Shown here: positions 11,607 to 23,308 of the stretch, one piece after another
How positions within the stretch are numbered: the first letter of the stretch is position 1
Layout: every line of letters begins with the position of its first letter
Assembly: GCF_020509005.1 (NCBI RefSeq)
Contig: NC_063017.1
Span: forward strand, 1,116,001 to 1,180,000
Reading direction: 5' to 3'
From: Fulvia fulva
Taxonomy: Eukaryota > Ascomycota > Dothideomycetes > Mycosphaerellales > Mycosphaerellaceae
DNA length: 64,000 bases
Translations under genes and position numbers: made by a program
Notes under the pieces: model-generated
What the model saw: only the letters and a program-made list of their open reading frames with translations
What the model was told of the DNA's origin: nothing
Database searches by the model: none

Positions 11607-12819
11607 ACGAGGATATCTATAACATCGATAAGACGGGCTTTAAAATAGGCGTAATTAGCTCTTTAAAAGTCGTTACTACCTTAGAACGACGCTCTCGCCC
11701 TACGGCTACTTATTCTAGTAATAGAGAGTAGGTTATAGTTATTTAGAGTATCTATACCGCTAGCTACTCGACCCCGCCCTTTATTATCATAAAGGGCGCG
11801 TCTATATTTTAGTATAGTATAAAGAGGTAGACATACCGCGGAATTAGAAGCTTACGGTCTCCGAGAATAGATAGATAAATAACGTGCTTAGCCTCGAGTA
11901 GTTAAAGCACTTTTACGCGTATATAGAGGCGCGTTCTATAGATAGCTATAGGTTACTCATTTTAGACGGCTATAAGAGCTATTTAAACTAGGGTTTTAAG
12001 GACTACTATCTAGACTATAAGATCCTTACGCTCTATATACCGGCGTTTTCGTTATATATCCTATAGCCTCTTAATATAGTTTGTTTTGCGCCGTTAAAGC
12101 TAAAGTACTTATAACGCGTACGGGACTTAGCGCGTTAGCGCGTCTTCTATATTAATAAAGAAACCTTCCTTCCGGCGTTTAAAGACGCGTTTTTCGGCGT
12201 ATTTACCGCGTTAAACTATAAGAAGGCCTTTGAGGCTATAGAGTTAGTTCCTATTAACGCGTATATAGTACTTAATTGCCTTAATATACGCCTACGAACC
12301 CTATTAGGACGATTCCCACCTTAGATAACACTATAGTAGTCTTAAACTCTAAGTAATTTAAAGGAGTTTACGTCGTAATCTAAGCTTATATACGACTCTA
12401 TACTAAGTATCTCTAAAACAGCTTATAATAGCTTCTCTTAGCTTATAAAAGGCGCCAAAGTAATGCTATAAGAGAATACGCTTCTTAGAGCTCGTAACTC
12501 TAAGCTTAAACGACAAGTTAAGACTCTTATAAAGCGCCGATCTTATAAACGAAAGTATCTCTAGTACGGCGGGGTCTTAGAGTATAGAGTTAGCTTATTA
12601 TAGGTGGTCGTCGAGTTGTTAAAGGCTATAGAATAGTTAAAGAAGAGTCGTAGGTCAGAGGGTACGAAAGAGGGCTAGCTAAGTAGACGGCGGTATAGTA
12701 ACTACGGTCGGACTAGCTATAACGTACGAACGTACTAGGAAGACAAAGAGAATAATTCTAAATTGGATAAGAGTATTGATTTCACTAGTTCACTATTTGA
12801 TAGTAGTGAAAACGATTAA
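11607..12819 (+). pseudogene. Fot1/pogo transposase, DDE catalytic part
   Basis: Continues the frame broken by the LINE: YNIDKTGFKIGV near 11624, KVVTTLERRSRPTATY near 11670, FIIIKG near 11785, then LILDGYKSYLN near 11958 (second catalytic Asp), ILTLYIPAFSLYIL near 12025 and PLNIVCFAPLKLKY near 12070. This order is diagnostic of the DDE_1 domain of Fot1. The C-terminus ends in an acidic Ser-rich tail with TAA at 12817-12819, 72 bases before the right terminal repeat closes. RIP stops interrupt it throughout. Confidence 0.88.
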
Positions 12820-12894
12820 TGAAGAATACGAGTTGGTTGTACTAAGACAAAATTCCTAGCTTACTAGTGTTCCTAGCTTACTAGTACTTTACGT

Positions 12895-13090
12895 TAGATA
12901 CGTAATTGACTTTTATTTCTTAATCAAGTGGCCTTTTTTCGAGATTTTATATAAGGCTATATCTTAATATTAAAGAAGCTATTTATCTTAGGAGTAAGTA
13001 TATTTGTATATAAAGCTATTTTGGCTCTATTAATTCTACTATCTACGGGTATACAATAACGTACGGTTGTACTATTACGACGCTTTAAAG
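12895..13090. other. AT-rich spacer
   Basis: Between the transposon's right TA flank and the un-RIPed block. No frame or repeat recognised. Confidence 0.5.
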
Positions 13091-13990
13091 TTGTCTTCGT
13101 CGTTACGTCTTAATCGTATTCACTAAAGTAGGACCTATTTAATCTTAGGCGCTTCGCTAAAGCTCGTAGCTGAGGTAGACCCTGAGCTTTGCCCGAAGCG
13201 TCTGAGTTCCACTGAGGTAACAGAGCAGAAGCATACCTCGCATCCCTAACGGCGCCATGTCCCAACTCAGCACATCTACCTCTCCTGTCGGCAATGTCCA
13301 ACGCTGCGACAAAGCTTATCACACATCGAATCGCTCTCCAATTGAATGCAAAACGCCGAAAGCTAACGGCTGTACTGCTGTCTGGCGCTGCTTGCTGTTC
13401 TCAGTAGTGTTCTCGAAATCTTCGCCGCCATGATCGCGGACTTCCAACGCATACAAGCCTTCCCCACCTGGCGCACAGTCCCATCTGGCGCACAGCTTAA
13501 CCAAAGCCAACTGTTGTCCAGGTAACGCCAGTGAAGTTTTGACGCGGACTATCTAACCTTAGTGAGAGTGTGGTGTCAGGTGGGATCGTGCAGCACATGG
13601 GGAAGACTTCTACACCAAAGCTTATCACACCTCACAACCTGGCTCAATAGATTGCAAGCCCACGGAAGCTAGCGGTTGTACTGCGCTCCGGCGCTGATTG
13701 CTACATACAGTAGTATTCTCGAAGGCATGTAGCTCCCTTACTTTGTCGGCAAGGCTTCCAAGGTAAATACAACGACAACGTCCAGCGCATACAAGAAAGC
13801 TTATCATACACCGGCGCACTGCCGACTGGGTTGCAGCATTGCGGCAGCTAATGGCAGTCCTGCTCTCCGGCGTTGACTGCTCTATCTAGCATCTTTCTCG
13901 AAGAAATACAGCCCTCGTAGAAGTGTTCTCTACCTGCCGCACGGTCCTACCTAATGTACGCTCTATCTACCTCTAAGCTAGTTTTAGTCA
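13091..13990. repeat. Un-RIPed block with three diverged copies of a repeat unit
   Basis: Normal CpA/TpG content returns abruptly. Three related units start with AAAGCTTATCA(C/T)AC at 13311, 13617 and 13796. Each runs about 110-130 bases through a 'GCTAACGGCTGTACTGCT...CTCCGGCG' stretch to TTCTCGAA. Related sequence recurs at 37700-38290: GGGGAAGACTTCTAC at 13599 and 37727, and TGCTCTCCGGCGTTGACTGC at 13861 and 38236. Small open frames on the minus strand (13110-13322, 13319-13510, 13625-13819) are short and repeat-derived, and I do not call them genes. Confidence 0.7.
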
Positions 13991-14012
13991 TTAGTCTTTC
14001 TAACACACTATA

Positions 14013-14390
14013 ATGGCCACACAAAAGTATTATAAGGCCGCGCTAGCTTATCTAAAAGTATAGAACAAGCCGAATATTACTACCGTAGCTAAGACTTTTA
14101 AGGTTAAGCGTACAAAGCTTAGTAGGCTTTAGAATAGCAAGTAAGGAACTAAGTAGGAGTAGTATAAAGAATAGCGATTATTAAACAATATATAAGAGAA
14201 GGAGCTCTATAACTATATTAATACCCTTACCGAGCTAGTCCTTCTACCTATCCTAATTATAATATATAACTTCGTACGCGAGCTCTATAGTATTAAGCCT
14301 ATATTATAAGTAGGTATAAGTATATAGTGGGATAAGGTACAAGTCGAATAGATATTCTATCTAAGAGAGGCGCGGGGTATATAAGGTTCT
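14013..14390 (+). pseudogene. Truncated Tc5/pogo-type transposase (HTH N-terminus)
   Basis: Starts with an ATG and reads MATQKYYKAALAYLKV, then NKPNITTVAKTFKVKRTKL, the helix-turn-helix start of fungal Tc5-type transposases. Weaker similarity continues (ELYNYINTLTEL; IIYNFVRELYSIKP) to about 14390, where LTR-like sequence of a gypsy element begins. Stops are TAG/TAA at likely Gln/Trp codons. The DDE part was not found on either side of the gypsy remnant, so the copy is truncated. No inverted repeats seen. Confidence 0.65.
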
Positions 14391-14475
14391 TATACGAGCG
14401 CTAAGCCTACTTACGTAAGTAGGGGTCTAAGCCCGTATATATAGGTTTAGGTAAATGTTCCCCGGTACGGTAATA
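14391..14475 (-). repeat. Probable 3' LTR remnant of the gypsy element to its right
   Basis: The stretch ends GGTAATAATA just before ACCCCTCCTCTAAGAG. It matches the LTR end plus polypurine tract (antisense) at 44548 and 54076, which precede gypsy pol in the same orientation. The left limit is a guess. Confidence 0.45.
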
Positions 14476-17400
14476 ATACCCCTCCTCTAAGAGTACGCTC
14501 CGGAGTACTCTAAACGCCTATTATTACTATTATAAACTTCTTATCGTCTATTATATTGTTATCCGTTAAGTTATCTTCGTTACCTATCTATCTATCGCCT
14601 CCTTCTATAATACTACGTAACGTAGGTAGGTTATCGCGGCGATACGATCTTATAGTACTCTCCTTCTTACGGTTATCCTTAAGGCTAGATCCTACTAATA
14701 TTAGAGCTATTACTACCGCTTCGGGTACTAGACGTACTAGGCGTATACCGGTAGCCGTCTTATTTATAACCTAGTCTATATATAGATAAAACCTAGGTAG
14801 TTTAGTTACTTACGGATAATTATAATAAAAGTCGGTAATAGAGGCGGCGGCTCCCTTAATAACCTAGTCCGTAGCTTTATAGGAAGGCTCGGTATAGCCT
14901 ATATATTTTATAAGGTATTCCTAATATAGTTCCTTCTATTACTACCCTCGAGGCACTCTTCCGCGTAGTACTCGCTTCTTATAGTCTAAGATCTCCTCTA
15001 CTTCCTACTCGTCCGGTTCGGTAGGGTCGGCTTCGTATTATTCGTTATCTACGATATATACTAGTAGTAGCGGCGGTTATTATTATCCTAGTACCGGGTC
15101 GTATACTAGTTATAGGAGGTATAAGTAGAAGCGATTGTCGATATTTATAGTAGGTAGAAGACCTACTTTATAGGTATTACCCGGTAGTACCTCCGAGATT
15201 ACGTATAGACTAGACTACTTTATATCTAACTTTCTAGAAGGTCGCTCTATAGTCTAGTTCTATATACTTATATATACCGTATCTCCTTCCTTATAGCGAG
15301 GTACTAGTGTTTAGTTCTAGTTAGCGTATTTTGCCTATACGGCTTATACTAAGGCTATTTCTTAGCGTAGGTGTTCGTATATATTAGCTATACTTACCGT
15401 AAACCGGTCTACTATAGAGGCGTCGAGTCTCTACTTATACGGTATTAGTAGTATAGGTAGTTCTAACTTAAGTTCGGAGAACCGTAGATAACGACCCGTA
15501 TTAGTATAGAATAGTAATATACTAGTCGTAGCCAATACTATATTATGAGCTATAAACTCTACTAGTAGTATCTAATCTAGCTAATTATCCTATACGTAAG
15601 CTATAAATACTCGAAGATATTACTCTATAGCTTTATTCGTATTCTCCGACTATCTATCTATTTCGGGATAGTACGCGGATAAGAGCTTCTAGTTAATACC
15701 TAGTAAGGCGTAGAGTCTTCTCTAGAATACGGACACCTACTACGTGTCTCGGTTAGAAATAATGCTCTTCGGAAGTCTATATCTACTAAATACGTACCGT
15801 AAGTATACGAGCGCTAAATACTCGGCTATTATTAATTTAATAGGGATAATATGTCGCTCCTTAGTTAGTCGGTCTATAATAGTTAGTATATTCTCGTAAA
15901 CCTATCCGTCGACTATACTCTTACCCTAGGGTAGCTTTACTACAAAGTCTATAGTAATATCCTCCTAGGCGCTAAATAGTACCGGTAGCGGCTTTAGAAG
16001 TCCTAGATACTAGATATTAGTGCTCTTATTAGATCGATACGTACGGTAAGCGCGGACGTACTTCTTAACCTATCGGGCTATACCTAGCTATATATAATTA
16101 CGGGCTACTAGTTTATACGTCTTCCCGTCGCCTATATATCCGGCCGCTAGTTAGTCGTAGAACGCCTATAGGATATATATATATATAGGTATTTCTCTAT
16201 TATCTAGCGCCTCTTTAGATTCTAGCGCTACGAATAGGCTATATCCGCCGTAGATATTCTTAATATATATTAGGCCTCTAACGGGTACGGTATATCTATC
16301 GTTAATACGGTACTTCCGGAGTAGAGTATAGAGTTCCTCTCTCTCTAGTTATTATAACGCTTCTCGGGCGTCCGGAAGGGTATAAAGCTCTCGAATAGCT
16401 GTTGTAAGTAGCGTAACTATATTGTTTACAGACGCGCTTAGTATCCGTAAGCTCGAGAAATTAAGTACCCTATTAGGACCTAATAGGACTTAATATTAAT
16501 ATTAGTTACGGGGGTCTTCGAGATCTCTAGGTATTAGTAGGTCCTATAACCTCCTTATAAGGCTGTCTAGCTTAGTCCCCTATACGCCTAGTCGATATAT
16601 AATCTTAAAGAAGAATTATAAAAGGAATTCGGCCTAGCGTACCTATCGACGGTTTAGCTACTTAGTACTTACAAACTACTCTAGGTTCTTATAATCGGAG
16701 TAGACTAGTATCGGCTTGTCTTTAGCTAAGTTAGGGTCTAGTAGGTTCTCGAAGTAGGCGTACTCGTTAACTATTAGTTCGGGTCTCTATTCTTCGAAAG
16801 CCTATACGGTCGTAAGTAGTTCCTTATTATAGATATCGGAGTAATATTATTACGGGTCTATCTTCTTAGATATATATATAATAGGATATAGTACTCCCTA
16901 CTTATCTCTCTATAACAATACTACTACCGTAATGTAGTTAGAAGCGTCCGTCTCTAGAATAGTCTCCCGTCTAGGGAAGAAGTACTTAAGTGTAGGAGCT
17001 ATAGCGAAGGCTACCTTTAGTCCGTCGAATACGGCTTAGTAGTCTACTATCTATTCCTACGGTACGTTCTTCCTCGTAAGCTTTATTATAGGCAAGTATA
17101 TCTTACTAAAGTCTATAATAAATCGTCGATAGAAATTAGTAAATCCCGTAAACGATAGAATATTAGTAACGTTAGCGGGTATCGGCTAGTCCTTTACGTA
17201 TTTAATCTTCTTAGGGTTCATTTTCATTCCTTTATTAGTAATAATGACCCTAAGGTATATAGTTTCGTGTCGGAAGAACTCGTACTTATCGATATTAAGC
17301 TATAGTCCTACTACGTCTAGTACTAATAATACCTTCCTTGTATAAGCTACCTATTCTTTGCGTATCTTACTAAAGATTAGTATATTATCGAGGTAGTACG

Positions 17401-17830
17401 AACCGAAATCGTCGAGGTATTCTCTTAGGGCGTTATTAATAAAGGACTAGAAGGTTCCCGACGTATTATATAAGCTATAGGGTATAATAACGTATTCAAA
17501 TTACCTATAGCGTATCGTAAAGACTGTCTTCTATTCATCTCCTACGGTAATACGAATACGGTTAAATGCTATAATAACGTCTAATTTTATAAACTACTAA
17601 GCTCCCGTAATATAATCTAGTGTCTCCTAGAATAGCGGTATCGGATAACGACTCTTCGTTATAAGTATATTCTACGCCCGATAATCTACGTATACTCGTA
17701 ACCTACCTCCTAGCTTTCTAACTAATATTAACGAGCTAAGGGCCCCCTTTAGACCCTGAAATTTACGCGTCGATTTCTCGGTAACCTTTAACGGTTAATT
17801 ACGTAGCGGGGGTATATAGGAGTACTACTA
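14476..17830 (-). pseudogene. Ty3/gypsy pol remnant (RT, RNase H, integrase), heavily RIPed
   Basis: On the minus strand a gypsy pol reads with stops. The reverse transcriptase is near 17815-17200, with YYLDNILIFSK around 17385 (the second Asp of YLDD has become Asn, a G-to-A RIP change) and FTGFTNFYRRFI near 17140. RNase H follows with ETDASNYI near 16940 and VYSDYKNLE near 16695. Integrase comes last, with ITIDFVVKLP near 15950, IIDRLTKERH near 15880 and ISNRDT near 15755. Gag and protease are absent, so it is 5'-truncated at about 17830. Integrase C-terminal and a possible chromodomain region lie near 14900-15100 but are too decayed to be sure. Confidence 0.85.
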
Positions 17831-18117
17831 AGATATATATAGTTAGGAGGCGACCTTAGTAGGAAGCTAGGATTTAGAAAGAATCTCTCTATAAGGCGAA
17901 AATACGGGAATCTAAAAATTTCAGATTTATTATCTTTTAGGATCACTATATATATTTCACGGCCCGCGGACCAATAAGTATATATATCTACGCGTAAGCT
18001 ATCCTAGGGTTACTAGGCGCGCCCTTACTTACTAGGGTAGTTAGTCGTCTTTATTTTAGTAATTAATAAGGGGGGGTTTAAGTATATACCCGGTAGTATT
18101 ATTAGTACATTTTAGCA
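17831..18117. other. Unassigned RIP-altered DNA
   Basis: About 290 bases between the minus-strand gypsy pol and the plus-strand gag-like frame. It may hold the LTR of one of them, but no ends or target duplications were matched. Confidence 0.4.
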
Positions 18118-18841
18118 AAATTAAGGTCAAGGTCGACTCGAAGTCGAGATCTTAAGGTATTAAGGCACCTAAGGTCAAGGTTCTTAGTATTAAGTAAAGT
18201 AAGTATAACGTTACGAGTAAGGTTACGGTTACGAACAAGGTTATAAGTTTCAGTTATATCTTTATCGAGGTTCGAGTTGTTTGCTAGTATTAGAGCTAGC
18301 TAAGAGTTACTAGAAAGTCTAACGAAGGTATATAAGTTAGGCCTTATAGGGAGGCTATAATCCTAGAAGGGATAGAAGACTCGAATAGCGACGAAGACAA
18401 TACCCCGGAGGCTTTAAGCTCTAATAAAAAGGGTAAGGAAAGAGCACGACGAAATAACTAAGAAGAGGATGACTCGAATAAGGGCACTATAACGTTAGGA
18501 ATGCCCTATAGTCCGGATATAATAGTAGCCTTATTTAGCCGTCTTACTATTACTATAGAAAATGTAGGACCTCGCTTCCCGACTCTAGAGAGTCCGGAAA
18601 ACCCCCTCTTTAATAGTAGGAACGCTACTAAATTCTAGGAGAGGTTGAATGATCTTATAGACTAGTATCTACTAAGGCTATTAATTAAGAAAGACAACTT
18701 CTAGGGTCGTTTTGAGCGTAACTACGAGACTACTATCCGACGTTTAGTAATAAGGTTAGATAAATAGTAAGTAAGGCGGGGCACCTTTAGGAGGTCCTTC
18801 TTAGCTAAAATTTCGAGACTCGATACCTATTTAATATTAGG
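18118..18841 (+). pseudogene. Retroelement gag-like frame, 5' part
   Basis: From about 18510 the plus strand reads IVALFSRLTITIENVGP, FPTLESPENPLFN, then RNATKF.ERLNDLI near 18625 and a helical stretch ending SRLDTYLILG at 18841. The pattern (a target-of-capsid 'F.G..AT.FL.RF' motif) is that of gypsy-type gag proteins. The frame is broken by the chimeric LINE and resumes exactly in register at 23309. The region 18118-18500 is low-complexity, lysine/arginine-rich in translation, and less certain. Confidence 0.6.
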
Positions 18842-19919
18842 GGTCGACGACGAGAATCACCTATACGTAGTGTCGGCTACGAACCTCTCGTCTTGCTACG
18901 AGAGAGCTAAGTATTCTTACGCTAGAGCGTCGTAGGCGCGACGGGCGCGTAACGTAGGCGAAGCCGCGGCGAATAGAGGACTACTAGCAAAACGGGTATA
19001 AAAACTATCCGACGAGCGTATACTCGTATCAGGAGCGAGTCCCTCTTCTTTCTACGTATAAGAAGGGCGCGGAACCGTGGCCTATACGCTCGATAGGACA
19101 CCTCTAGTATAAGTATAGAATTTTCACCTCCGGAGACCGTAAACCGAGCGGGCTAAGCGACGAACATTAGACGAGCGGACTATAGAACAACAACTAAGCG
19201 GACTATACGACGGCGTCGAGCGGACTACGAAACAATCTAGTGTTTACTAGCGGGCAATACGGTAGGTAGGTAGACACGCGACGAAGCCTATAAGGGCCTA
19301 TTAAACACCCGGTATAGGAACGAGGGTTTTGCCTAAGGCACTACCTGTCCCGCTATACAACGTACCTAGTCTAATATAGTAGATTACGACGAGGAAAAGA
19401 CGATAGCCTAAGTAAGGAAAAGACGGCTATTAGGACGGGGAAAAGACGTATAATATAAGTAGATTAGTTCTATAATCGGGGAGGATCGAGGGTAGGGTAA
19501 TAAGGAACTTTATATTAGTTAGTAGGTAGAAACGTAAGGAGTACGCTACCCGGCGTAGTGTATGCCCCGAGCAAACCTACGAGGTATAGACGGCCGCTTT
19601 CTAGAGATAGGCTACGGTAACGCGAAGGGCGTTAAAACCTAGGGCGTAGTATATACTAGTAGCGACGGCTAACACTATCTATATAGCCCGAGAGGACGGA
19701 TGCGTGTGTCGGTCAATAGAGAGCACCAAAGGGCTTAGGCCTATAGAGGTGGATATTAGCTTAAGGAGTAAATAGGGAGGGAGGGCGTAGAGGGAAGCTT
19801 TTACTCCGGGCTAACCTCTCGAAACGAGGCTATATAGTAGTACTAGATAAGTAGGAAAGCGCGGTTAAGACTTGTTACCTTATCTCGTAGCTAGCTTACT
19901 AAATACGATTCCTTCCTTA
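18842..19919 (+). other. Non-LINE head of the chimeric element
   Basis: Lies inside the target duplication, so it entered with the LINE. GC-rich for a RIPed block (GACGGGCGCG, GAGCGGGC, CCCGAGAGGACGG stretches). One forward frame shows only TAG/TAA stops, no TGA, but TGA is rare in RIPed DNA generally, so coding is unproven. I did not recognise a gene or RNA in it. Confidence 0.6.
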
Positions 19920-22900
19920 TTGTAATGACCGGAGATACTATACCGTAATTGCGGGCTAACGAGGCGTTATCCCGAGGACATATATATACGTAAGCAAGAC
20001 TATAGACCTTGAGTCGTAGAAGGTTATACTACTATAGTAGGGTAACCTAGGAGACATAACATCAATCTAGATCGACACGACATAAGGCCCTATCTAGATC
20101 TATAACGTTTATAACCCGCTACCGCGGCGTCGGACGAGTAGGGAACTAGGAACCCTCGCCTACCTAGAGCGGACCCTAAGCTAAGACATAAAGTAAGTAC
20201 TCCTCGGCGACTTTAACCTCTACTACCTATAGTAGGGACTCGAATTTACTCCCCCGTACGCGTTTCTAGGGGGAAAGCTACTAGACATAACCGTACGCTA
20301 TAGAATGGCCTTAGTAATACTAAAGGGAATAGAGACGTAGAAGGCCCGTACTAGTATAAGTACGATCGACCTATACTTTCTATTACGAGAACTTGAAGAG
20401 AGACTAGTCTAATGCCGACCGAACTACGCGCTAGAAGCCTCCTTAGATTATATCCCTATTTAAACGACGCTAGGGGTAAAGGCGATAGAGGAGCTAGTAA
20501 GCGAACTACGCCGTAACTAGAAGAAGGCACGCTAGGACAATATAAGAGGCTTCCTAATAGCGAACCTACTATAGTATAGAGAACTCGAGACGACAGCTTA
20601 GCTAGATTAAGTAGCGGAACAGATTACCTCGGTCATATAGCAAGTAGCGGAATAATATACGCCGTTACTCCGGCCCTTAACGTAGTAGAAGGCCTTCTAG
20701 ACCCCTAAATACTCTACGAAGGTAAGGGAGGCTAGAAGGGTAAGGCGACAGTGGACGAAGGAGCACACCTAAGAGACGTAGGAGCAATACTATCGCGCGA
20801 CATAAGAGAAGAAGGCATAGATAAGACGCGATAAGCTATAGGACTAGAGAGCGACAATCGGGCTCGTTATAGAAAACCCAGAATAGATATAGAGACTTAC
20901 TAAATAGGCACGACTACCTAAAGAGTAACAGACCCCTTACTTCCTCCTAATCGTAGACCGCGAAGGGATTGCCTAGGCTACGCCCCGGGGTAAGGCAAAA
21001 GTATTAGCCGACTATTTCTTTTCGACGTAAGTAGAGGTAGACCTTACGGATATCGACCCGAGTATATACCCGGAACCCCTAGACATAGATTAGGCGGTTA
21101 GCTCTAATATAGTAATAGGAGTTATAAGTAAGCTAAAAGGACGAAAAGCCCTAGGCCTAGACAGGATACTAAACATACTACTAAAAGAGTATAGAGAAGA
21201 GATCGCGCCGAGCCTTATAAACCTATTTACCGCGTACCTACGGCTAGGGTATTACCCGAAGCCGTATAGAGAGTCTATAACAGTAGTGCTACGTAAGCTA
21301 TAGAAGGAGGACTATACTTAGCCTAAGCCGTATAGACTAATCGTACTTCTAAATATAATAGGGAAGGTCCTAGAAAAGATAGTAGTCTAGAGACTTACGT
21401 AGCTAGCCGAGGACAACTACGTACTCCTAGTAACACAGATAGGGGGAAGAAGCTAGCGATCGACACTAATAGTAATAGAGCTAATTACGGAGTAAATTCA
21501 GACCCTCTAGTACTACGGTAGGAACCGAGCGGCGTCCTTACTATCCCTCGACATTGTAGGAGCCCTCGATAACGTCTTATACTAAAGGCTAATATATATC
21601 CTATAGTAGAAAGGCATCCCCTAGTAGGTAACGACGTTCGTCTACTCCTTTCTCTAGGAACGGACGACATACCTAGTCCTAGGAAGGTATACGTCCGACC
21701 CGGTAAAGGTAGAGGCTAGAATACCTTAGGGATCTACTCTCTCCCCTATCCTATTTCTAATATTTATGTCTGATCTAATCCCCCTACTCACCTCTCCGTA
21801 AACCTTAGTATCGTAGTTCGTAGACGACATAAACATTCTAGCCTAGTTAGACTCGATAGAAGAGAACTGTCGCCTCCTTAAAGATAGGTACAAGAAATAT
21901 AAGGAGTAGGTAAAGAAGTATAGTGCCCGGTTCGCCCCTAAAAAGTACTAACTTATATACTTTAGTAAAGCGAGAATATACTATAATATAAAGGAGGCGG
22001 TAAGAATCTAAGGCTATAAGACTAAGCTATTAGCGGAGCTACGAGTACTAGGGATCTGGCTCGACCCGAAGCTAAGCTAGAATATATAGATTAAGAAAGC
22101 CTAGAGTCGAGCGCAAGTTAATAAAGCCTCGATAAAGAGGCTTACGGTATCTATATAGGGAGTAACATTCGATAAGGTAAGAGTAATGTATAAGGCGTTC
22201 GTAAGACTAGCTATTTTATACGGGGTATAGATTTAGGGAACAGGAGGCGTAGGTAACCCGATCCCGAAACGGATAGAGCAACCCCTAAATAGGACATAGG
22301 TAGGCAACCTACGTAGGGTACTAGGCGTATATAAGACAACGTTAATAAGTACGGTAGAAATAGAGATAGGAATACTACTAATCGGCTAGTATATCCGGGG
22401 AATAAGAATTTAATACGCGGTAAAGACGACAGATTACCTAGTACAAACTACGATCTAGGAGGCAAAGAATAAGATAGAAAGCCGCTACCGGAGAGGGGTA
22501 GGACATAGGACAAGCTAAAAAGAGGATGACCTAACTACCTTTACGGCCGTATAGATAACCACCGAATGGCTAGTACGAAAAGAGGAGGAGCGTAGGACTC
22601 GCTAGGCCGGCGGGAGCAAGGCTAAGTCCTAAAGCCTAGCGGAATAGATAGCGAGCTACCTATAGAAGCAGGACTAGAAAAGGAAGCCCCCTAAGACAAT
22701 AGGCCTAATAGCGCTCCGAGCCTTCTAGAGACACAATTACTAGCTATATAGGGACCTAATAAGGGCCGAAGCAAGCATAGCGATCCAAATCAGGTCCGAA
22801 CATATTAGGTTAAGGGCCTACCTATTTAGAAGACGCGTACTAGACATCTATAGCCTAGCCTACTAGTGTAGCTACCTATCGCAAAACCTAGAACATATAC

Positions 22901-23130
22901 TACTACGATGCCCGTAGTAGGCGAGAGGCAGGGGAAATTAGAGGCACTAAGCGGGAAGGAGAGACTACAAGTTTATTATTAGGGACAAAGGTAACATTCG
23001 CCGAATCTCTCGGTAGATACTATAGTAGAGATACCTCTAGTAGTTTAGCCTCGCTAGCGAGACGGAGGAGTAGATAGACAAGAGGCGGAAGCTAGGGGGG
23101 TTGTAGATAGGGTAGTCATTAGGGCAGGCC
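19920..23130 (+). pseudogene. LINE-2 ORF2, 5'-truncated
   Basis: Aligns base for base, apart from C-to-T and G-to-A changes and a few indels, with 8217-11400. It lacks the first part of the endonuclease but keeps GDFNLYYL near 20205, the reverse transcriptase (SLDIVGALDNV near 21545, FVDD near 21820) and the C-terminal Cys/His region near 22860-22915 with several Cys and His codons lost. Many TAG/TAA. Not functional. Confidence 0.85.
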
Positions 23131-23308
23131 TATAACACTAGCGTACCCCTAATATAGGAAATTTAAGACGACAACTAGGAGGAAAAGATAGGCGGTAAGT
23201 AGGAGGGATTTTTACTAACACGTTTTCCCCTCTATATATACGGAAACAAGATAGTATAGCTATATAGGCCAAAGGGCACTATAACAGCTTAATGAAATAT
23301 CTATCTAT

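Larger units (their letters stand above)
5723..12894 (+). mobile_element. Fot1/pogo DNA transposon carrying a nested LINE
   Basis: TA target duplication (5721-5722 and 12895-12896) and terminal inverted repeats starting ACGTAAAGTACTAGTAAGC. The right repeat holds an extra 17-base copy of the CCTAGCTTACTAG motif. Inside is a transposase frame split by a LINE (6466-11600). Without the LINE the element is about 2 kb, normal for Fot1. It abuts the 1.13-kb pogo derivative ending at 5698, from which only 24 bases separate it. Confidence 0.88.
18842..23308 (+). mobile_element. LINE-2 of window: chimeric, unrelated 1.08-kb head on a truncated LINE
   Basis: Flanked by a 15-bp target duplication CTATTTAATATTAGG (18827-18841 and 23309-23323); removing the insert restores the gag frame (TYLILG then SQEYLKE). 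The 3' 3.39 kb (19920-23308) is collinear with LINE-1 from 8217 to its (ATCT)n end. The first 1,078 bases do not match the corresponding part of LINE-1, nor its ORF1. The switch falls within the endonuclease domain. RIP is much heavier than in LINE-1. Confidence 0.85.

Noticed and set aside
14556..14774. 72-codon plus-strand frame
   Set aside because: Antisense to gypsy integrase-region sequence, and RIPed; no independent support.
19000..19900. Head of LINE-2 as RIPed ribosomal DNA
   Set aside because: GC-rich motifs first suggested rDNA, but I could not match conserved rRNA segments in order.
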